Positions 33,754 to 42,823 of a stretch of DNA of 64,000 nucleotides are shown piece after piece. Location of the stretch: NCBI GenBank assembly GCA_965216225.1, contig CBDCFF010000019.1, positions 1-64,000 of the forward strand, given 5' to 3'. Position 1 is the first letter of the stretch. Each line of letters begins with the position of its first letter. A program made the translations under genes and the position numbers. The notes under the pieces were generated by a model, which was given only the letters and a program-made list of their open reading frames with translations, was not told the DNA's origin and did not search any database. Source of the stretch: 3107 sp965216225. GTDB taxonomy: Bacteria; Pseudomonadota; Alphaproteobacteria; Rhodobacterales; Rhodobacteraceae.

Positions 33754-34917
33754 GTCCCCCGGAATTGTACTTTGTATCATTGACTGAGCGGGAATTGAGG
33801 AGGATGTTGCGATGGTGGGACGTTTGGCGGATGCAGTGGTTCTGAGCGAAGATGAGCGCCGTTTTCTCGAGGGTCAGGTTCGGCGTCCCAAAGCGGCACG
33901 TTCGCTGTCGGACCGATGCCGGATGATCCTGCTGTGCGCCGATGGATTGGCGAGCAAGGAAGTGGCGGCCCGGCTTGGGGTGCATGAACACACAGTCGGC
34001 AAATGGCGCAGACGTTTTGTGCGATGCCGGATTGAAGGTCTCACCGACGAATACCGCTCCGGTCGCCCGCGCACCGTGTCGGACGATCAGGTGACTGCGG
34101 TGATTGAGCGCACGCTGAACACGACCCCGAGGGATGCGACCCATTGGTCGCTCCGAAGCATGGCTGCGGCGACGGGACTGTCGCACACCACCATCCGGCG
34201 GATTTGGAACGGGTTCGGCCTGCAACCGCACCGAAGCGAGACATTCAAGCTCTCAACCGACCCGCTGTTGGTGGACAAGGTGCACGATATCGTCGGGCTG
34301 TACCTTTCACCGCCGAACAGGGCTATCGTGTTGTGTGTTGACGAGAAATCGCAAATCCAGGCGCTGGATCGCGAACAGCCTGTGCTGCCAGTGGTGCCCG
34401 GCGTGGCCGAGCGGCGCACCCACACCTGCATCCGACACGGCACGACGTCGCTTTTTGCAGCACTGGATATCGCCACCGGCGCCGTGATCGGCAAATGCTG
34501 CAAGCGGCGCCGCGCCACCGGGTTCCTCGACTTCCTCAAACAGATCGACCGGCAGATGCCGGACGGGCCGGAGGTGCATATCGTCATGGACAATTACGCC
34601 ACCCACAAAACCCCGAAGATCAAGGCCTGGCTGGCACGCCGCCCGCATTGGCATGTCCACTTCACACCGACCTCGGCCAGTTGGATCAATCAGGTGGAGC
34701 GTTGGTTTGCTGAACTGACGCGCAAGCAACTGCAGCGCGGCGTCCATCGTTCAACGGCGGAACTGGAAGCCGATATCGCTGCATTTATCGAGGCCCATAA
34801 CGAAAACCCCAAACCCTGCAAATGGGTCAAACCCGCCGACCATATCCTCGCCTCTGTCAAGCGGTTCTGCCAACGCGCCCAACAAAACTCATGTGCCGAA
34901 CTTTAGATGCAGGTGAC
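33754..34917 (+). mobile_element. IS630b copy 3
   Basis: 1164 bp; left junction CTGG, right junction CTAG at 34917-34920. Same orientation as the other three copies. Confidence 0.92.
33812..34906 (+). CDS. IS630b transposase, copy 3
   Basis: 364 residues, intact, with all three catalytic residues in the same positions as copy 2. Distinguishing changes include RRPKAAR near residue 25 (others RRHKAAR) and VLPVVPG (others VLPVAPG or VLPMAPG). Confidence 0.9.
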   Translation: MVGRLADAVVLSEDERRFLEGQVRRPKAARSLSDRCRMILLCADGLASKEVAARLGVHEHTVGKWRRRFVRCRIEGLTDEYRSGRPRTVSDDQVTAVIERTLNTTPRDATHWSLRSMAAATGLSHTTIRRIWNGFGLQPHRSETFKLSTDPLLVDKVHDIVGLYLSPPNRAIVLCVDEKSQIQALDREQPVLPVVPGVAERRTHTCIRHGTTSLFAALDIATGAVIGKCCKRRRATGFLDFLKQIDRQMPDGPEVHIVMDNYATHKTPKIKAWLARRPHWHVHFTPTSASWINQVERWFAELTRKQLQRGVHRSTAELEADIAAFIEAHNENPKPCKWVKPADHILASVKRFCQRAQQNSCAEL

Positions 34918-34919
34918 TA

Positions 34920-35772
34920 GGGCCTGTTGAGATTCGGGGTTTTCATTTGCGCTGACATCTGATTCATTCTTTCCAAAAGGGAGAATGAAATGTTGAGCGA
35001 GCGTTTTGTTATCAATGACGCGCAATGGGCTTTGATGGAACCGCATTGTTTTGGCAAGAAACGCGATCCCGGTCGCACTGGCGGTGACAGCCGTCTTTTT
35101 CTGGAAGCCGTATTGTGGATCGCTCGAACCGGGGCGCCCTGGCGTGATCTTCCATCCGGCTTTGGCAATTGGAACACCGTTTACAAACGTTTCCGCCATT
35201 GGGTAAAAGCCGATGTTTTCAAACGGATATTTGACACTGTCTCAAATGACCCTGACATGGAGTATGTCATGATTGACGGCACAATCGTGAAGGTCCACCG
35301 CCACGGGCAGGGCGCAAAAGGGGGGCTCAAAGCCAGGCTACAGGGCGCTCTCACAGTACTCTTTTTCTGGAATTACCACCAGAATCCTGGCTCTGACAGA
35401 TGCGCCTGGCAATCTTGTCTCCTTCCGCCTGATGCCTGGGCAAGCCCACGATTTGAGCGAAACATCCGAGTTGATCGAGGGTGTTTCGTGCGAGATGCTC
35501 CTCGCGGATCGGGCGTTTGATGCCGACTGGTTGCGCGAAAATCTGGACAAGTCGGGGATTGTGCCAGTCATTCCGCCCAGATCGAACCGGAAGTTTCCGC
35601 CGGAATTTGACAAACACTGCTACAAATGGCGACACCTGATCGAAAATTACTTCCAGAAACTCAAGGAATTCAAGCGTATTGCGTTGCGGGCCTGCAAAAC
35701 AGATCAGAGCTTCTCCTCCATGATCTATCTGGCCGCGGCTATCATCAACTCACGATGAATCTCAACAGGCCC
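34920..35772 (+). mobile_element. IS5Y copy 2 (IS5 family)
   Basis: 853 bp with inverted ends GGGCCTGTTGAGATTC on both sides, CTAG at both junctions. Confidence 0.92.
34990..35758 (+). CDS. IS5Y transposase, copy 2, multi-frame
   Basis: ATG 34990 after AAGGGAGAA. The first frame carries LFLEAVLWIARTGAPWRDLPSGFGNWNTVYKRF and D in YVMIDGTIVKVHRHG. At AAAAGGGGGG (near 35315-35325) the family frame changes (GAQSQATGRS). It changes again before ITTRILALTDAPGNL at about 35375, leading to D in MLLADRAFDADW and the WRHLIENYFQKLKEFKRIA region. The first change may be programmed; the second looks like a lesion, and copy 1 shares it. A functional product is doubtful. Confidence 0.75.
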
Positions 35773-35774
35773 TA

Positions 35775-36938
35775 GTCACCCGGAATTGTAATTTGTATCA
35801 TTGACTGAGCGGGAATTGAGGAGGATGTTGCGATGGTGGGACGTTTGGCGGATGCAGTGGTTCTGAGCGAAGATGAGCGCCGTTTTCTCGAGGGTCAGGT
35901 TCGGCGTCACAAAGCGGCACGTTCGCTGTCGGACCGATGCCGGATGATCCTGCTGTGCGCCGATGGATTGGCGAGCAAGGAAGTGGCGGCCCGGCTTGGG
36001 GTGCATGAACACACAGTCGGCAAATGGCGCAGACGTTTTGTGCGATGCCGGATTGAAGGTCTCACCGACGAATACCGCTCCGGTCGCCCGCGCACCGTGT
36101 CGGACGATCAGGTGACTGCGGTGATTGAGCGCACGCTGAACACGACCCCGAGGGATGCGACCCATTGGTCGCTCCGAAGCATGGCTGCGGCGACGGGACT
36201 GTCGCACACCACCATCCGGCGGATTTGGAACGCGTTCGGCCTGCAACCGCACCGAAGCGAGACATTCAAGCTCTCAACCGACCCGCTGTTCGTGGACAAG
36301 GTGCACGATATCGTCGGGCTGTACCTGTCACCGCCGAACAGGGCTATCGTGTTGTGTGTTGACGAGAAATCGCAAATCCAGGCGCTGGATCGCGAACAGC
36401 CTGTGCTGCCAATGGCGCCCGGCGTGGCCGAGCGGCGCACCCACACCTGCATCCGACACGGCACGACGTCGCTTTTTGCAGCACTGGATATCGCCACCGG
36501 CGCCGTGATCGGCAAATGCTGCAAGCGGCGCCGCGCCACCGGGTTCCTCGACTTCCTCAAACAGATCGACCGGCAGATGCCGGACGGGCCGGAGGTGCAT
36601 ATCGTCATGGACAATTACGCCACCCACAAAACCCCGAAGATCAAGGCTTGGCTGGCACGCCGCCCGCATTGGCATGTCCACTTCACACCGCCCCCGGCTG
36701 GTTGGATCAATCAGGTGGAGCGTTGGTTTGCTGAACTGACGCGCAAGCAACTGCTGCGCGGCGTCCATCGTTCAACGGCGGAACTGGAAGCCGATACCGC
36801 TGCATTTATCGAGGCCCATAACGAAAACCCCAAACCCTGCAAATGGGTCAAACCCGCCGACCATATCCTCGCCTCCGTCAAGCGGTTCTGCCAACGCGCC
36901 CAACAAAACTCATGTGCCGAACTTTAGATGCAGGTGAC
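35775..36938 (+). mobile_element. IS630b copy 4
   Basis: 1164 bp; left end GTCACCCGGAATTGTA, the best match to the right end (GTCACCTGC read inward). CTAG at both junctions. Confidence 0.92.
35833..36927 (+). CDS. IS630b transposase, copy 4
   Basis: 364 residues. Catalytic residues present, but the segment before the catalytic Glu reads TPPPAGWINQVERWF where the other three copies have TPTSASWINQVERWF, and QLLRGVH replaces QLQRGVH. Ala replaces Gly in RRIWNAFG. Confidence 0.9.
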   Translation: MVGRLADAVVLSEDERRFLEGQVRRHKAARSLSDRCRMILLCADGLASKEVAARLGVHEHTVGKWRRRFVRCRIEGLTDEYRSGRPRTVSDDQVTAVIERTLNTTPRDATHWSLRSMAAATGLSHTTIRRIWNAFGLQPHRSETFKLSTDPLFVDKVHDIVGLYLSPPNRAIVLCVDEKSQIQALDREQPVLPMAPGVAERRTHTCIRHGTTSLFAALDIATGAVIGKCCKRRRATGFLDFLKQIDRQMPDGPEVHIVMDNYATHKTPKIKAWLARRPHWHVHFTPPPAGWINQVERWFAELTRKQLLRGVHRSTAELEADTAAFIEAHNENPKPCKWVKPADHILASVKRFCQRAQQNSCAEL

Positions 36939-36940
36939 TA

Positions 36941-37773
36941 GGGTCAGGACTCATAGCCAGAATATGACGGTTGCAGCGATGTATATGGCGGATTTGAATA
37001 CGTGTGCGCATCGGTCATAGCGCATCGCGATGCGCCTCCAATCCTTGAGTTTTGCGAACAGGTTTTCGACCTTGTGCCGCCTCTTGTAGGTTTCGGCGCA
37101 GTGGGGGATGGTTTTTTTGCGGTTTTTCTTTGAAGGGATGCAAACCTCAATCTTCTGATCTTCAACGATTTTTCGAACCTTTGCGCTGTCGTAACCCCGA
37201 TCCGCGATCAGAACCCTGGCCGCAGGCAGGTTGGGCAGCAAAACATCCGCGCCCTTGAAGTCGCTACGCTGACCCGCCGTCAGATGCAGCCTGACAGGGC
37301 GACCCGCACCGTCTCCAACGACATGCAGTTTCGTATTCAGCCCTCCCTTTGTACGCCCGATCAGGCGTGGCTCGGAGCCCCCTTTTTGAGGCTGGACGCC
37401 GTGCGATGTGCTTTGAGATGGGTTGCGTCAATCATGAGAGTGTCGGCGTCCGGGCCAGAGGGGTTGGCCAATTCTTCGAAAATTCGTTCGAAAATACCTT
37501 TGCGGGACCAGCGCACAAACCGATTATAGAGCGTTTTGTGAGGGCCGTATTCGACAGGCGCATCGCGCCAGCGTAAACCGTTGCGAATAATGAGAATAAT
37601 ACCACTCAACACACGACGGTCATCGACCCTGGGCTTGCCATGGGACTTGGGAAAGAAGGGCTCAAGGCGCGCTGTTTGTGCCTCCGTCAGCCAGAAAGGA
37701 TCGCTCATGTCACTACTCCGTTTTGCAGAACTCTGATTCACAGGTTCAAAACAAAGTCAATGGGTCCTGACCC
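36941..37773 (-). mobile_element. IS5X copy 2 (IS5 family)
   Basis: 833 bp, same orientation and length as IS5X copy 1. It is the rightmost member of the block; its outer TA is 37774-37775, inside CTAG. Confidence 0.92.
36951..37708 (-). CDS. IS5X transposase, two-frame (copy 2)
   Basis: Same layout as copy 1: MSDPFWLTEAQ from ATG 37708, first catalytic D in TLMIDATHLKAH, switch at the A5G5 run near 37380, then VLIADRGYDSAKVRKIVED and HKVENLFAKLKDWRR. Small substitutions only (for example KKNRKKTIPHC for RKNRNKTIPHC). Confidence 0.85.
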
Positions 37774-37853
37774 TAGGTAATTTTGTGGTGCATTATCCGA
37801 AAGAGTGGCTATTATCGCTACAAGTGGGCGATTGTAGCGAAAGCGGAAAGAAA

Positions 37854-38393
37854 ATGTCTGGTTTTTCGAAGCAGAACGTGGATGCCGTGCCGGTCGCCGA
37901 CGCCGGATGCGGCCCGGCAGAAATGGTGAGTGTCGCGCGGGAAGGCCCGTCAGGCGAAAGTCGCGCCGGGTGCCGGTGTGGCGACCCTGGGCAGGTGCTC
38001 CGGTCGCTTGAGCAGCTTGGGCATGAGGCGCGCGTTGATCTGCTCATGGCCGCGGCGCTGCGCACAGGGGGCGATTTCAGGCCCGCGTTTTCCTGCTCCC
38101 ACAGGCCGAAACCCCGTGCGATGCTGGATGTCTTCGGCATTTTCGTCACCGCATGGGAAGAGCGTGAAGCCATTGCCAAATGGATGACGATTGCGCGCGC
38201 CAGTCAACATCGCATCCACATGACCCGGCAGGCACATGCTACGCTGAAATCGCCGGCTGCGAATGATGCCGCGCTTCGCATCGCCTGCCATGTCATCCAC
38301 GCCCATCCGCGATCGCGCGAATGGGCTGAGGGCGCCGCGCATATCCTGGCGTTACTTGAGCGCCGCTCCGACGTGCCGCCGGACGCTCAATAG
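37854..38393 (+). CDS. Hypothetical protein (179 aa)
   Basis: Starts at ATG 37854 (MSGFSKQNVDAVPVADAG) with GCGGAAAGAAA before it; a GTG start at 37785 is less likely. There is no signal peptide or membrane helix. The first 60 residues are Gly/Cys-containing and probably disordered. The rest looks helical (MLDVFGIFVTAWEEREAIAK; AALRIACHVIHAHPRSREW). I recognise no family. It is the first host gene after the IS block and faces the convergent argF. Confidence 0.55.
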   Translation: MSGFSKQNVDAVPVADAGCGPAEMVSVAREGPSGESRAGCRCGDPGQVLRSLEQLGHEARVDLLMAAALRTGGDFRPAFSCSHRPKPRAMLDVFGIFVTAWEEREAIAKWMTIARASQHRIHMTRQAHATLKSPAANDAALRIACHVIHAHPRSREWAEGAAHILALLERRSDVPPDAQ

Positions 38394-38423
38394 CGCGGAT
38401 CCTGCGATGGCCCCGACACCCGG

Positions 38424-39350
38424 TCATTTGCACAGACACCAGCGCATGATCGCCTTTTGCGCGTGCAGACGATTCTCGGCCTCGTCGAAAATGACCGAAT
38501 TCGGGCCATCCATGACGCCGGATGTGGCCTCGTCATCCCGGTGTGCGGGCAGGCAGTGCATGAACAGCGCATCGGGCCTGGCGAATGACATCAGGCGGTC
38601 GTTCACCTGATAGGGGCGCAGTTGATTGTGGCGACGTTCGCGCGCCGATTGCGGATCGTGCATGGAGACCCAGGCGTCGGTGACGATCAGGTCGGCGCCC
38701 TCGGCGGCCCTTTCCGGATTGCGGTCGATCTCGACGGTCACGCCCTTCGAGCGCGCAAGTTCCACAAGGCCCGGCTCGGGGTCCAGTGTCTCCGGCCCGG
38801 CAAAGGTCAGGTCAAAGCCGAACTGCCCGGCGGCGTGAATGAAGGACGCGCAGACATTGTTGCCGTCGCCCGACCACACGACCTTTCTGCCCCGGATCGG
38901 TCCGCGATGTTCCTCATAGGTCATCACGTCGGCCATGATCTGACAGGGATGCGTCCGGTCGGTCAGCCCGTTGATCACCGGCACACCGGCATGTTCCGCC
39001 AGTTCCAGCAGCGTTTGTTCCTCGAAAGTGCGGATCACGATCAGATCGACATAGCGGCTCAGCACCCGCGCGGTGTCGGCGATGGTCTCGCCATGGCCCA
39101 ACTGCATTTCCCTGCCCGACAGCACCATGGTCTGCCCGCCCATCTGGCGCACGCCGACATCAAAGCTGACGCGGGTACGGGTGGAGGGTTTTTCGAAGAT
39201 CAGTGCAACCATGTGGCCTTTCAGCGGCTGCTCGTCATCCGGCGCGCCCCTGGGGCGGCCATTGCGGGCCGATTTCATGGTCAGGGCGCTGTCGATGATG
39301 CCGCGCAACGCACCGGCGTCGGTCTTGTGGATGTCAAGGAAGTGGTTCAT
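38424..39350 (-). CDS. argF: Ornithine carbamoyltransferase
   Basis: Arginine biosynthesis: ornithine plus carbamoyl phosphate to citrulline. 308 residues with carbamoyl-phosphate site FEKPSTRTRVSFDVG, HPCQIMADVMT, the ornithine loop TDAWVSM, and HCLPAHRDDE. Its ATG overlaps the argD stop (ATGA), so the pair is co-translated in the order argD-argF. Confidence 0.97.
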   Translation of the reverse strand: MNHFLDIHKTDAGALRGIIDSALTMKSARNGRPRGAPDDEQPLKGHMVALIFEKPSTRTRVSFDVGVRQMGGQTMVLSGREMQLGHGETIADTARVLSRYVDLIVIRTFEEQTLLELAEHAGVPVINGLTDRTHPCQIMADVMTYEEHRGPIRGRKVVWSGDGNNVCASFIHAAGQFGFDLTFAGPETLDPEPGLVELARSKGVTVEIDRNPERAAEGADLIVTDAWVSMHDPQSARERRHNQLRPYQVNDRLMSFARPDALFMHCLPAHRDDEATSGVMDGPNSVIFDEAENRLHAQKAIMRWCLCK

Positions 39351-40531
39351 GCGACGGGATCCTTCGCGATGGCGGCGGCGGCGGTGTCAAGCCGCACGAC
39401 CGCCTCGGCAATGTCTTCATCGGGGATGTTCAGCGCGGGCAGCAGGCGCACCACATTGTCGGCTGCGGGCACGGTCAGCAGCCCCGCATCATGACCCGCC
39501 TTCATCACCTCCGTGCCGGGCGCCCTGCATTTCAGCCCCAGCATCAGGCCCGTCCCGCGCAGGCTGTCGAACACATCCGGATGCGTGGTGATCAGCCCTT
39601 CCAGCTTCTGCCGCAAAAGGCCCGCCTTGCGGTTCACTTCGGCAAGGAACGCATCGTCGGCGACCACATCCATCACCGCACACCCCACCGCGCAGGCCAT
39701 CGGGTTGCCCCCGCAGGTAGAGCCGTGCGTACCGGGCGCCATGCCGGAGGCGGCGGTTTCGCCAGCCAGTACCGCGCCCAGCGGAAAGCCGCCGCCGATG
39801 CCCTTGGCGACCATCATGATATCCGGGGCGACGCCTGCCCATTCATGGGCGAAAAGCCTGCCGGTCCGGCCCATACCGCATTGCACCTCGTCGAGGATCA
39901 GCAGCGTCCCGGTTCGGTCGCACAGGTCGCGCAACCCCTTCAGGTGCGCATCGGACAGCGGGCGAATGCCGCCTTCGCCCTGGATCGGCTCGACCATGAT
40001 TGCGGCGGTGGTGTCATCGACAGCGGCCTCGACCGCCTGGTGATCGCCGAACGGCAATTGCGTGAAGCCGGGCAGGAGGGGGCCAAAGCCCCCGGTCATC
40101 CTTTCCGACCCGGCGGCAGAGATCGCCGCGATGGAGCGGCCATGGAAAGAACCGTCGAAGGCGATGATTCCCGTCCGCTCGGGGCAGCCCCTGTCATGCC
40201 AGTACCTGCGCGCCATCTTCACCGCCAGTTCGCAGGTCTCGGTTCCCGAATTGGTGAAAAACACCGTGTCGGCAAACGTGGCGTCCACCAGCCTGTCGGC
40301 CAGCGCCCGCTGCGCCGGAATGTGGTAGAGGTTGGAGACATGCCAGAGCGCGCCCGCCTGTTCACCGAGGGCCGCCACCAGCGCCGGGTTGGCATGGCCC
40401 AGGCAGTTCACCGCGATCCCGGCGCCCAGGTCCAGAAAACGTCGGCCGTCCGCCTCCTCCAGCCAACTGCCTTCGCCCTTGACGAAGGTAAGGGGCGCGC
40501 GCGCATAGGTCGGCAGGACAGACGGGATCAT
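39347..40531 (-). CDS. argD: Acetylornithine aminotransferase
   Basis: PLP-dependent class III aminotransferase, 394 residues: conversion between N-acetylglutamate semialdehyde and N-acetylornithine, and often also succinyl-diaminopimelate transamination. Landmarks are TNSGTETCELAVKMARRY, FHGRSIAAISAAGSE, LILDEVQCGMGRTGRLFAHE and the PLP lysine in MVAKGIGGGFPLGAVLA. ATG 40531 (MIPSVLPTYARAPL) is the family start. Confidence 0.95.
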   Translation of the reverse strand: MIPSVLPTYARAPLTFVKGEGSWLEEADGRRFLDLGAGIAVNCLGHANPALVAALGEQAGALWHVSNLYHIPAQRALADRLVDATFADTVFFTNSGTETCELAVKMARRYWHDRGCPERTGIIAFDGSFHGRSIAAISAAGSERMTGGFGPLLPGFTQLPFGDHQAVEAAVDDTTAAIMVEPIQGEGGIRPLSDAHLKGLRDLCDRTGTLLILDEVQCGMGRTGRLFAHEWAGVAPDIMMVAKGIGGGFPLGAVLAGETAASGMAPGTHGSTCGGNPMACAVGCAVMDVVADDAFLAEVNRKAGLLRQKLEGLITTHPDVFDSLRGTGLMLGLKCRAPGTEVMKAGHDAGLLTVPAADNVVRLLPALNIPDEDIAEAVVRLDTAAAAIAKDPVA

Positions 40532-40776
40532 GGGCGTATCCTTCCAGCAGAAAGCCAATGGGTGCCGTACACCAGAGGCCAAGTCAACATTTTCGGAAAA
40601 GGCTGCGCCGGGGGGCGCGGGCGAACGGGATGCGGAACGTCAGGCGCGTCGGCGTCGGTTCAGGGTCTTGGGCCGCATCGTGTTCATGGGGTGGCTCTTT
40701 AGGGGCAAGGCCGCGCATTGTCCAGAGAATTTGTTTCCCGCTTTCGCCTGACGGCAGTTCCCATTACCGCTTGGGC

Positions 40777-40884
40777 ATGGAGAACCGAATTCGCCCGAAC
40801 CCGGCCGCCGCCGTGGCCTTCATGCTGATGGCCTCGGTCTTCATCGCCGCGGTCAATCTGCTGGTCAAGGCCCTCGGGCAAGAG
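40777..40884 (+). pseudogene. 5' fragment of an EamA/DMT-family transporter gene
   Basis: MENRIRPNPAAAVAFMLMAS followed by the rest of a first membrane helix and a conserved NLLVKALG-like turn, resembling the N-terminus of EamA drug/metabolite transporters. Homology ends near 40884, where insertion-sequence debris begins. No later part of the transporter is found before kdsD. Confidence 0.55.
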
Positions 40885-40939
40885 CGTTGTTGCACGGATG
40901 CGGTCACGTTTGATATTGAGGCGTTTCGTTCTCAATAGC
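40885..40939. mobile_element. Probable IS-end remnant
   Basis: GAGCGTTGTTGCACGGATGC resembles termini of IS5-family (IS903-type) elements. It lies between the cut transporter gene and the IS481 end. Assignment is from memory of terminal sequences only. Confidence 0.3.
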
Positions 40940-41591
40940 TGTCACATCCCGTGTGATTGTACGGCTTCTTTCTGAAGAGTTCGGGCTTTTCTTGATGCCA
41001 GTCCTTGAGCGCATCAATTGGCGTGCGGCCTTTCAGAACGGATTGCGGCAACTGGCCGTTGTAGAGGCGGACGTAGCGGAGAAGCGTCCGCTCCAGGTCC
41101 TCGCCGCTGCGGAAACGGTGGCTCTGGAGCACGTCCTCGATCCGACCGTTGAAACGCTCGACCATGCCGTTGGTCTGCGGCCGCATCGGTGGGGCCAGGC
41201 GATGCTCGATCCCGAACCCGGCGCAGAGGCGGTCGAACTCATGATTGCCGGTCGCGGCGCGGCGGCGAAGGCCGAAGAGCCTGTCGGTGAACTCCTTGCC
41301 ATTGTCCGTCAGCACGCGGGTGATCCGCATCGGGGCGGCGCGCTCCAGATCGCGCAGGAACCGGCGGGCGTTGGCCGCAGTCTTCGCCGGATGGATGCGC
41401 ACGAAGACCCGGCGGGTGGCGCGGTCGATCGCGACGAACAGATACCGGCGCTTCTCCTCATCGGCCATCTGCGGCAGGTATTTCACGTCGATGTGGATGT
41501 CGCCGGGCTCGTATGCCTTGAACGGCGAGGGTCTATCTGATCGTCCGGGATGGAACAGCCCCGAGGTCCTGGTCAGTCGGAGGCCGTTCAT
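40932..41591 (-). pseudogene. IS481-family transposase, 5'-truncated
   Basis: Integrase core only: D in DIHIDVKYLPQM, D in RVLTDNGKEFTDR, E in PQTNGMVERFNGRIEDVL, then the C-terminal ALKDWHQEKPELF. The family's N-terminal helix-turn-helix half, about 110 residues, is missing. The frame is cut near 41591 next to unrelated sequence. The element's downstream end is probably TGTCACATCC at 40940, so the last codons and TGA come from outside it. Confidence 0.85.
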
Positions 41592-41830
41592 TTCGCAACA
41601 TTCTTCGCAAATACGCCGATACGCAATTTACATTGTCTGGCTCCCGGATGGTTACGCGCTTCCCGCACTCCCCAGCGGCGCCGACAAGGGGCCATTTCCG
41701 CGAACTGCGCCATGATGCTACAGACCGGGTAAATTGCAGGCGACATGAATCGGGCAAATCCCGCCCCGTTGCCGTACAAGGCGAAATGCCGTAATCAGCC
41801 TTTTGAACGGTATTTGCAGCAGGCGCCGCC

Positions 41831-42823
41831 ATGTCCGACCCGCTTCGTCTTGTCCAGTCCGCTTTCGATACGTTTCGCGACGGGCTGGAGGCCGTGCGGT
41901 CGGGGCTGAACTCCCCGGCGCTGCAACACGGAGTCGCGGATGCGGTCGATCGTATCCTGAACATGAAGGGCCGGCTGATCGTCACCGGTCTGGGCAAGAG
42001 CGGCCATGTCGCCTCGAAACTGGCGGCGACGTTTTCCTCGACCGGAACACCCGCCTATTTCGTGCATCCGGCAGAGGCCAGCCACGGCGATCTGGGGATG
42101 ATCCAGCCGGATGATGTGGTGCTGATGCTCTCATGGTCGGGCGAGACCCGTGAACTGAAGAACCTCGCCGCCTATACACGGCGTTTCCGGGTGCCGCTGA
42201 TCCTGATCTGCGGAAATGGCCGGAGCGCGCTGGCGCGGAATGCCGACATCTGTCTGGAACTGCCGGAGGTGCGGGAAGCCTGCCCGCACAACCTTGCCCC
42301 CACTACCTCGACCCTCATGCAACTGGCGCTGGGCGACGCGATTGCGGTGGCGCTGTTGCAGCTCAAGGGGTTCAGCGAAAGCTCGTTCCACCGGTTTCAT
42401 CCGGGCGGCAGGCTTGGCGCCTCGCTGACCTCGGTGGCCGAGATCATGCACGGGCCGGAGGTGCTGCCGCTGGTCGGGCTGGATGCGCCGGTGTTCGATG
42501 TGGTGGCCAGACAGTCGGAGCGGAATTTCGGCATCGTCGGCGTTCTGGATGCGGCGGGCGGTCTGGCCGGCGTGATCACCGATGGCGATATCCGCCGCTA
42601 TCTGGTCAGCCGGTTGCAAAGCTCCGTGCAGGGCGCGATGAACGAGACGTTCGCCCGTGACATCATGACCGCAGACCCGATCTGTCTGGAGCCGGAAAGA
42701 CTGGCGGCGCGGGCGCTGAATGTCATGCAGACAAGGCGCATTTCGGCGGCCTTCGTCGTCAGGGACGGCAAGCCCGCCGGCCTTGTGACCATGCTGCGGC
42801 TGCTTGATCTCGGGGTTGCGTAG
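41831..42823 (+). CDS. kdsD: Arabinose-5-phosphate isomerase (KpsF/GutQ family)
   Basis: Ribulose-5-phosphate to arabinose-5-phosphate, the first step to Kdo of lipopolysaccharide. 330 residues: a SIS domain with TGLGKSGHVASKLAATFSS and SHGDLGMI, the conserved FHRFHPGGRLG, then two CBS domains (residues 205-330). The next gene, waaA, transfers Kdo, so the pair makes a Kdo module. The start follows the 239-base IS-debris gap. gutQ/kpsF paralogues exist, but the neighbour favours kdsD. Confidence 0.9.
   Translation: MSDPLRLVQSAFDTFRDGLEAVRSGLNSPALQHGVADAVDRILNMKGRLIVTGLGKSGHVASKLAATFSSTGTPAYFVHPAEASHGDLGMIQPDDVVLMLSWSGETRELKNLAAYTRRFRVPLILICGNGRSALARNADICLELPEVREACPHNLAPTTSTLMQLALGDAIAVALLQLKGFSESSFHRFHPGGRLGASLTSVAEIMHGPEVLPLVGLDAPVFDVVARQSERNFGIVGVLDAAGGLAGVITDGDIRRYLVSRLQSSVQGAMNETFARDIMTADPICLEPERLAARALNVMQTRRISAAFVVRDGKPAGLVTMLRLLDLGVA

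Noticed and set aside
31732..35772. Simple recent tandem duplication of an IS630b+IS5Y unit
   Set aside because: The two units differ at scattered positions (for example a private insertion in IS5Y copy 1 and private substitutions in IS630b copies 2 and 3), so the duplication, if any, is not recent. Not excluded for an older event.
27687..37775. CRISPR-like or phage-like repeat array
   Set aside because: The repeats are full insertion sequences of 0.8-1.2 kb with transposase genes, not short direct repeats with spacers.
27687..37775. Composite transposon carrying cargo
   Set aside because: No non-transposase gene lies between any two of the elements.
41533..41997. 154-codon minus-strand frame next to the IS481 remnant
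   Set aside because: It reads antisense to the start of kdsD and shows no transposase motif, so it is not the missing front half of IS481.
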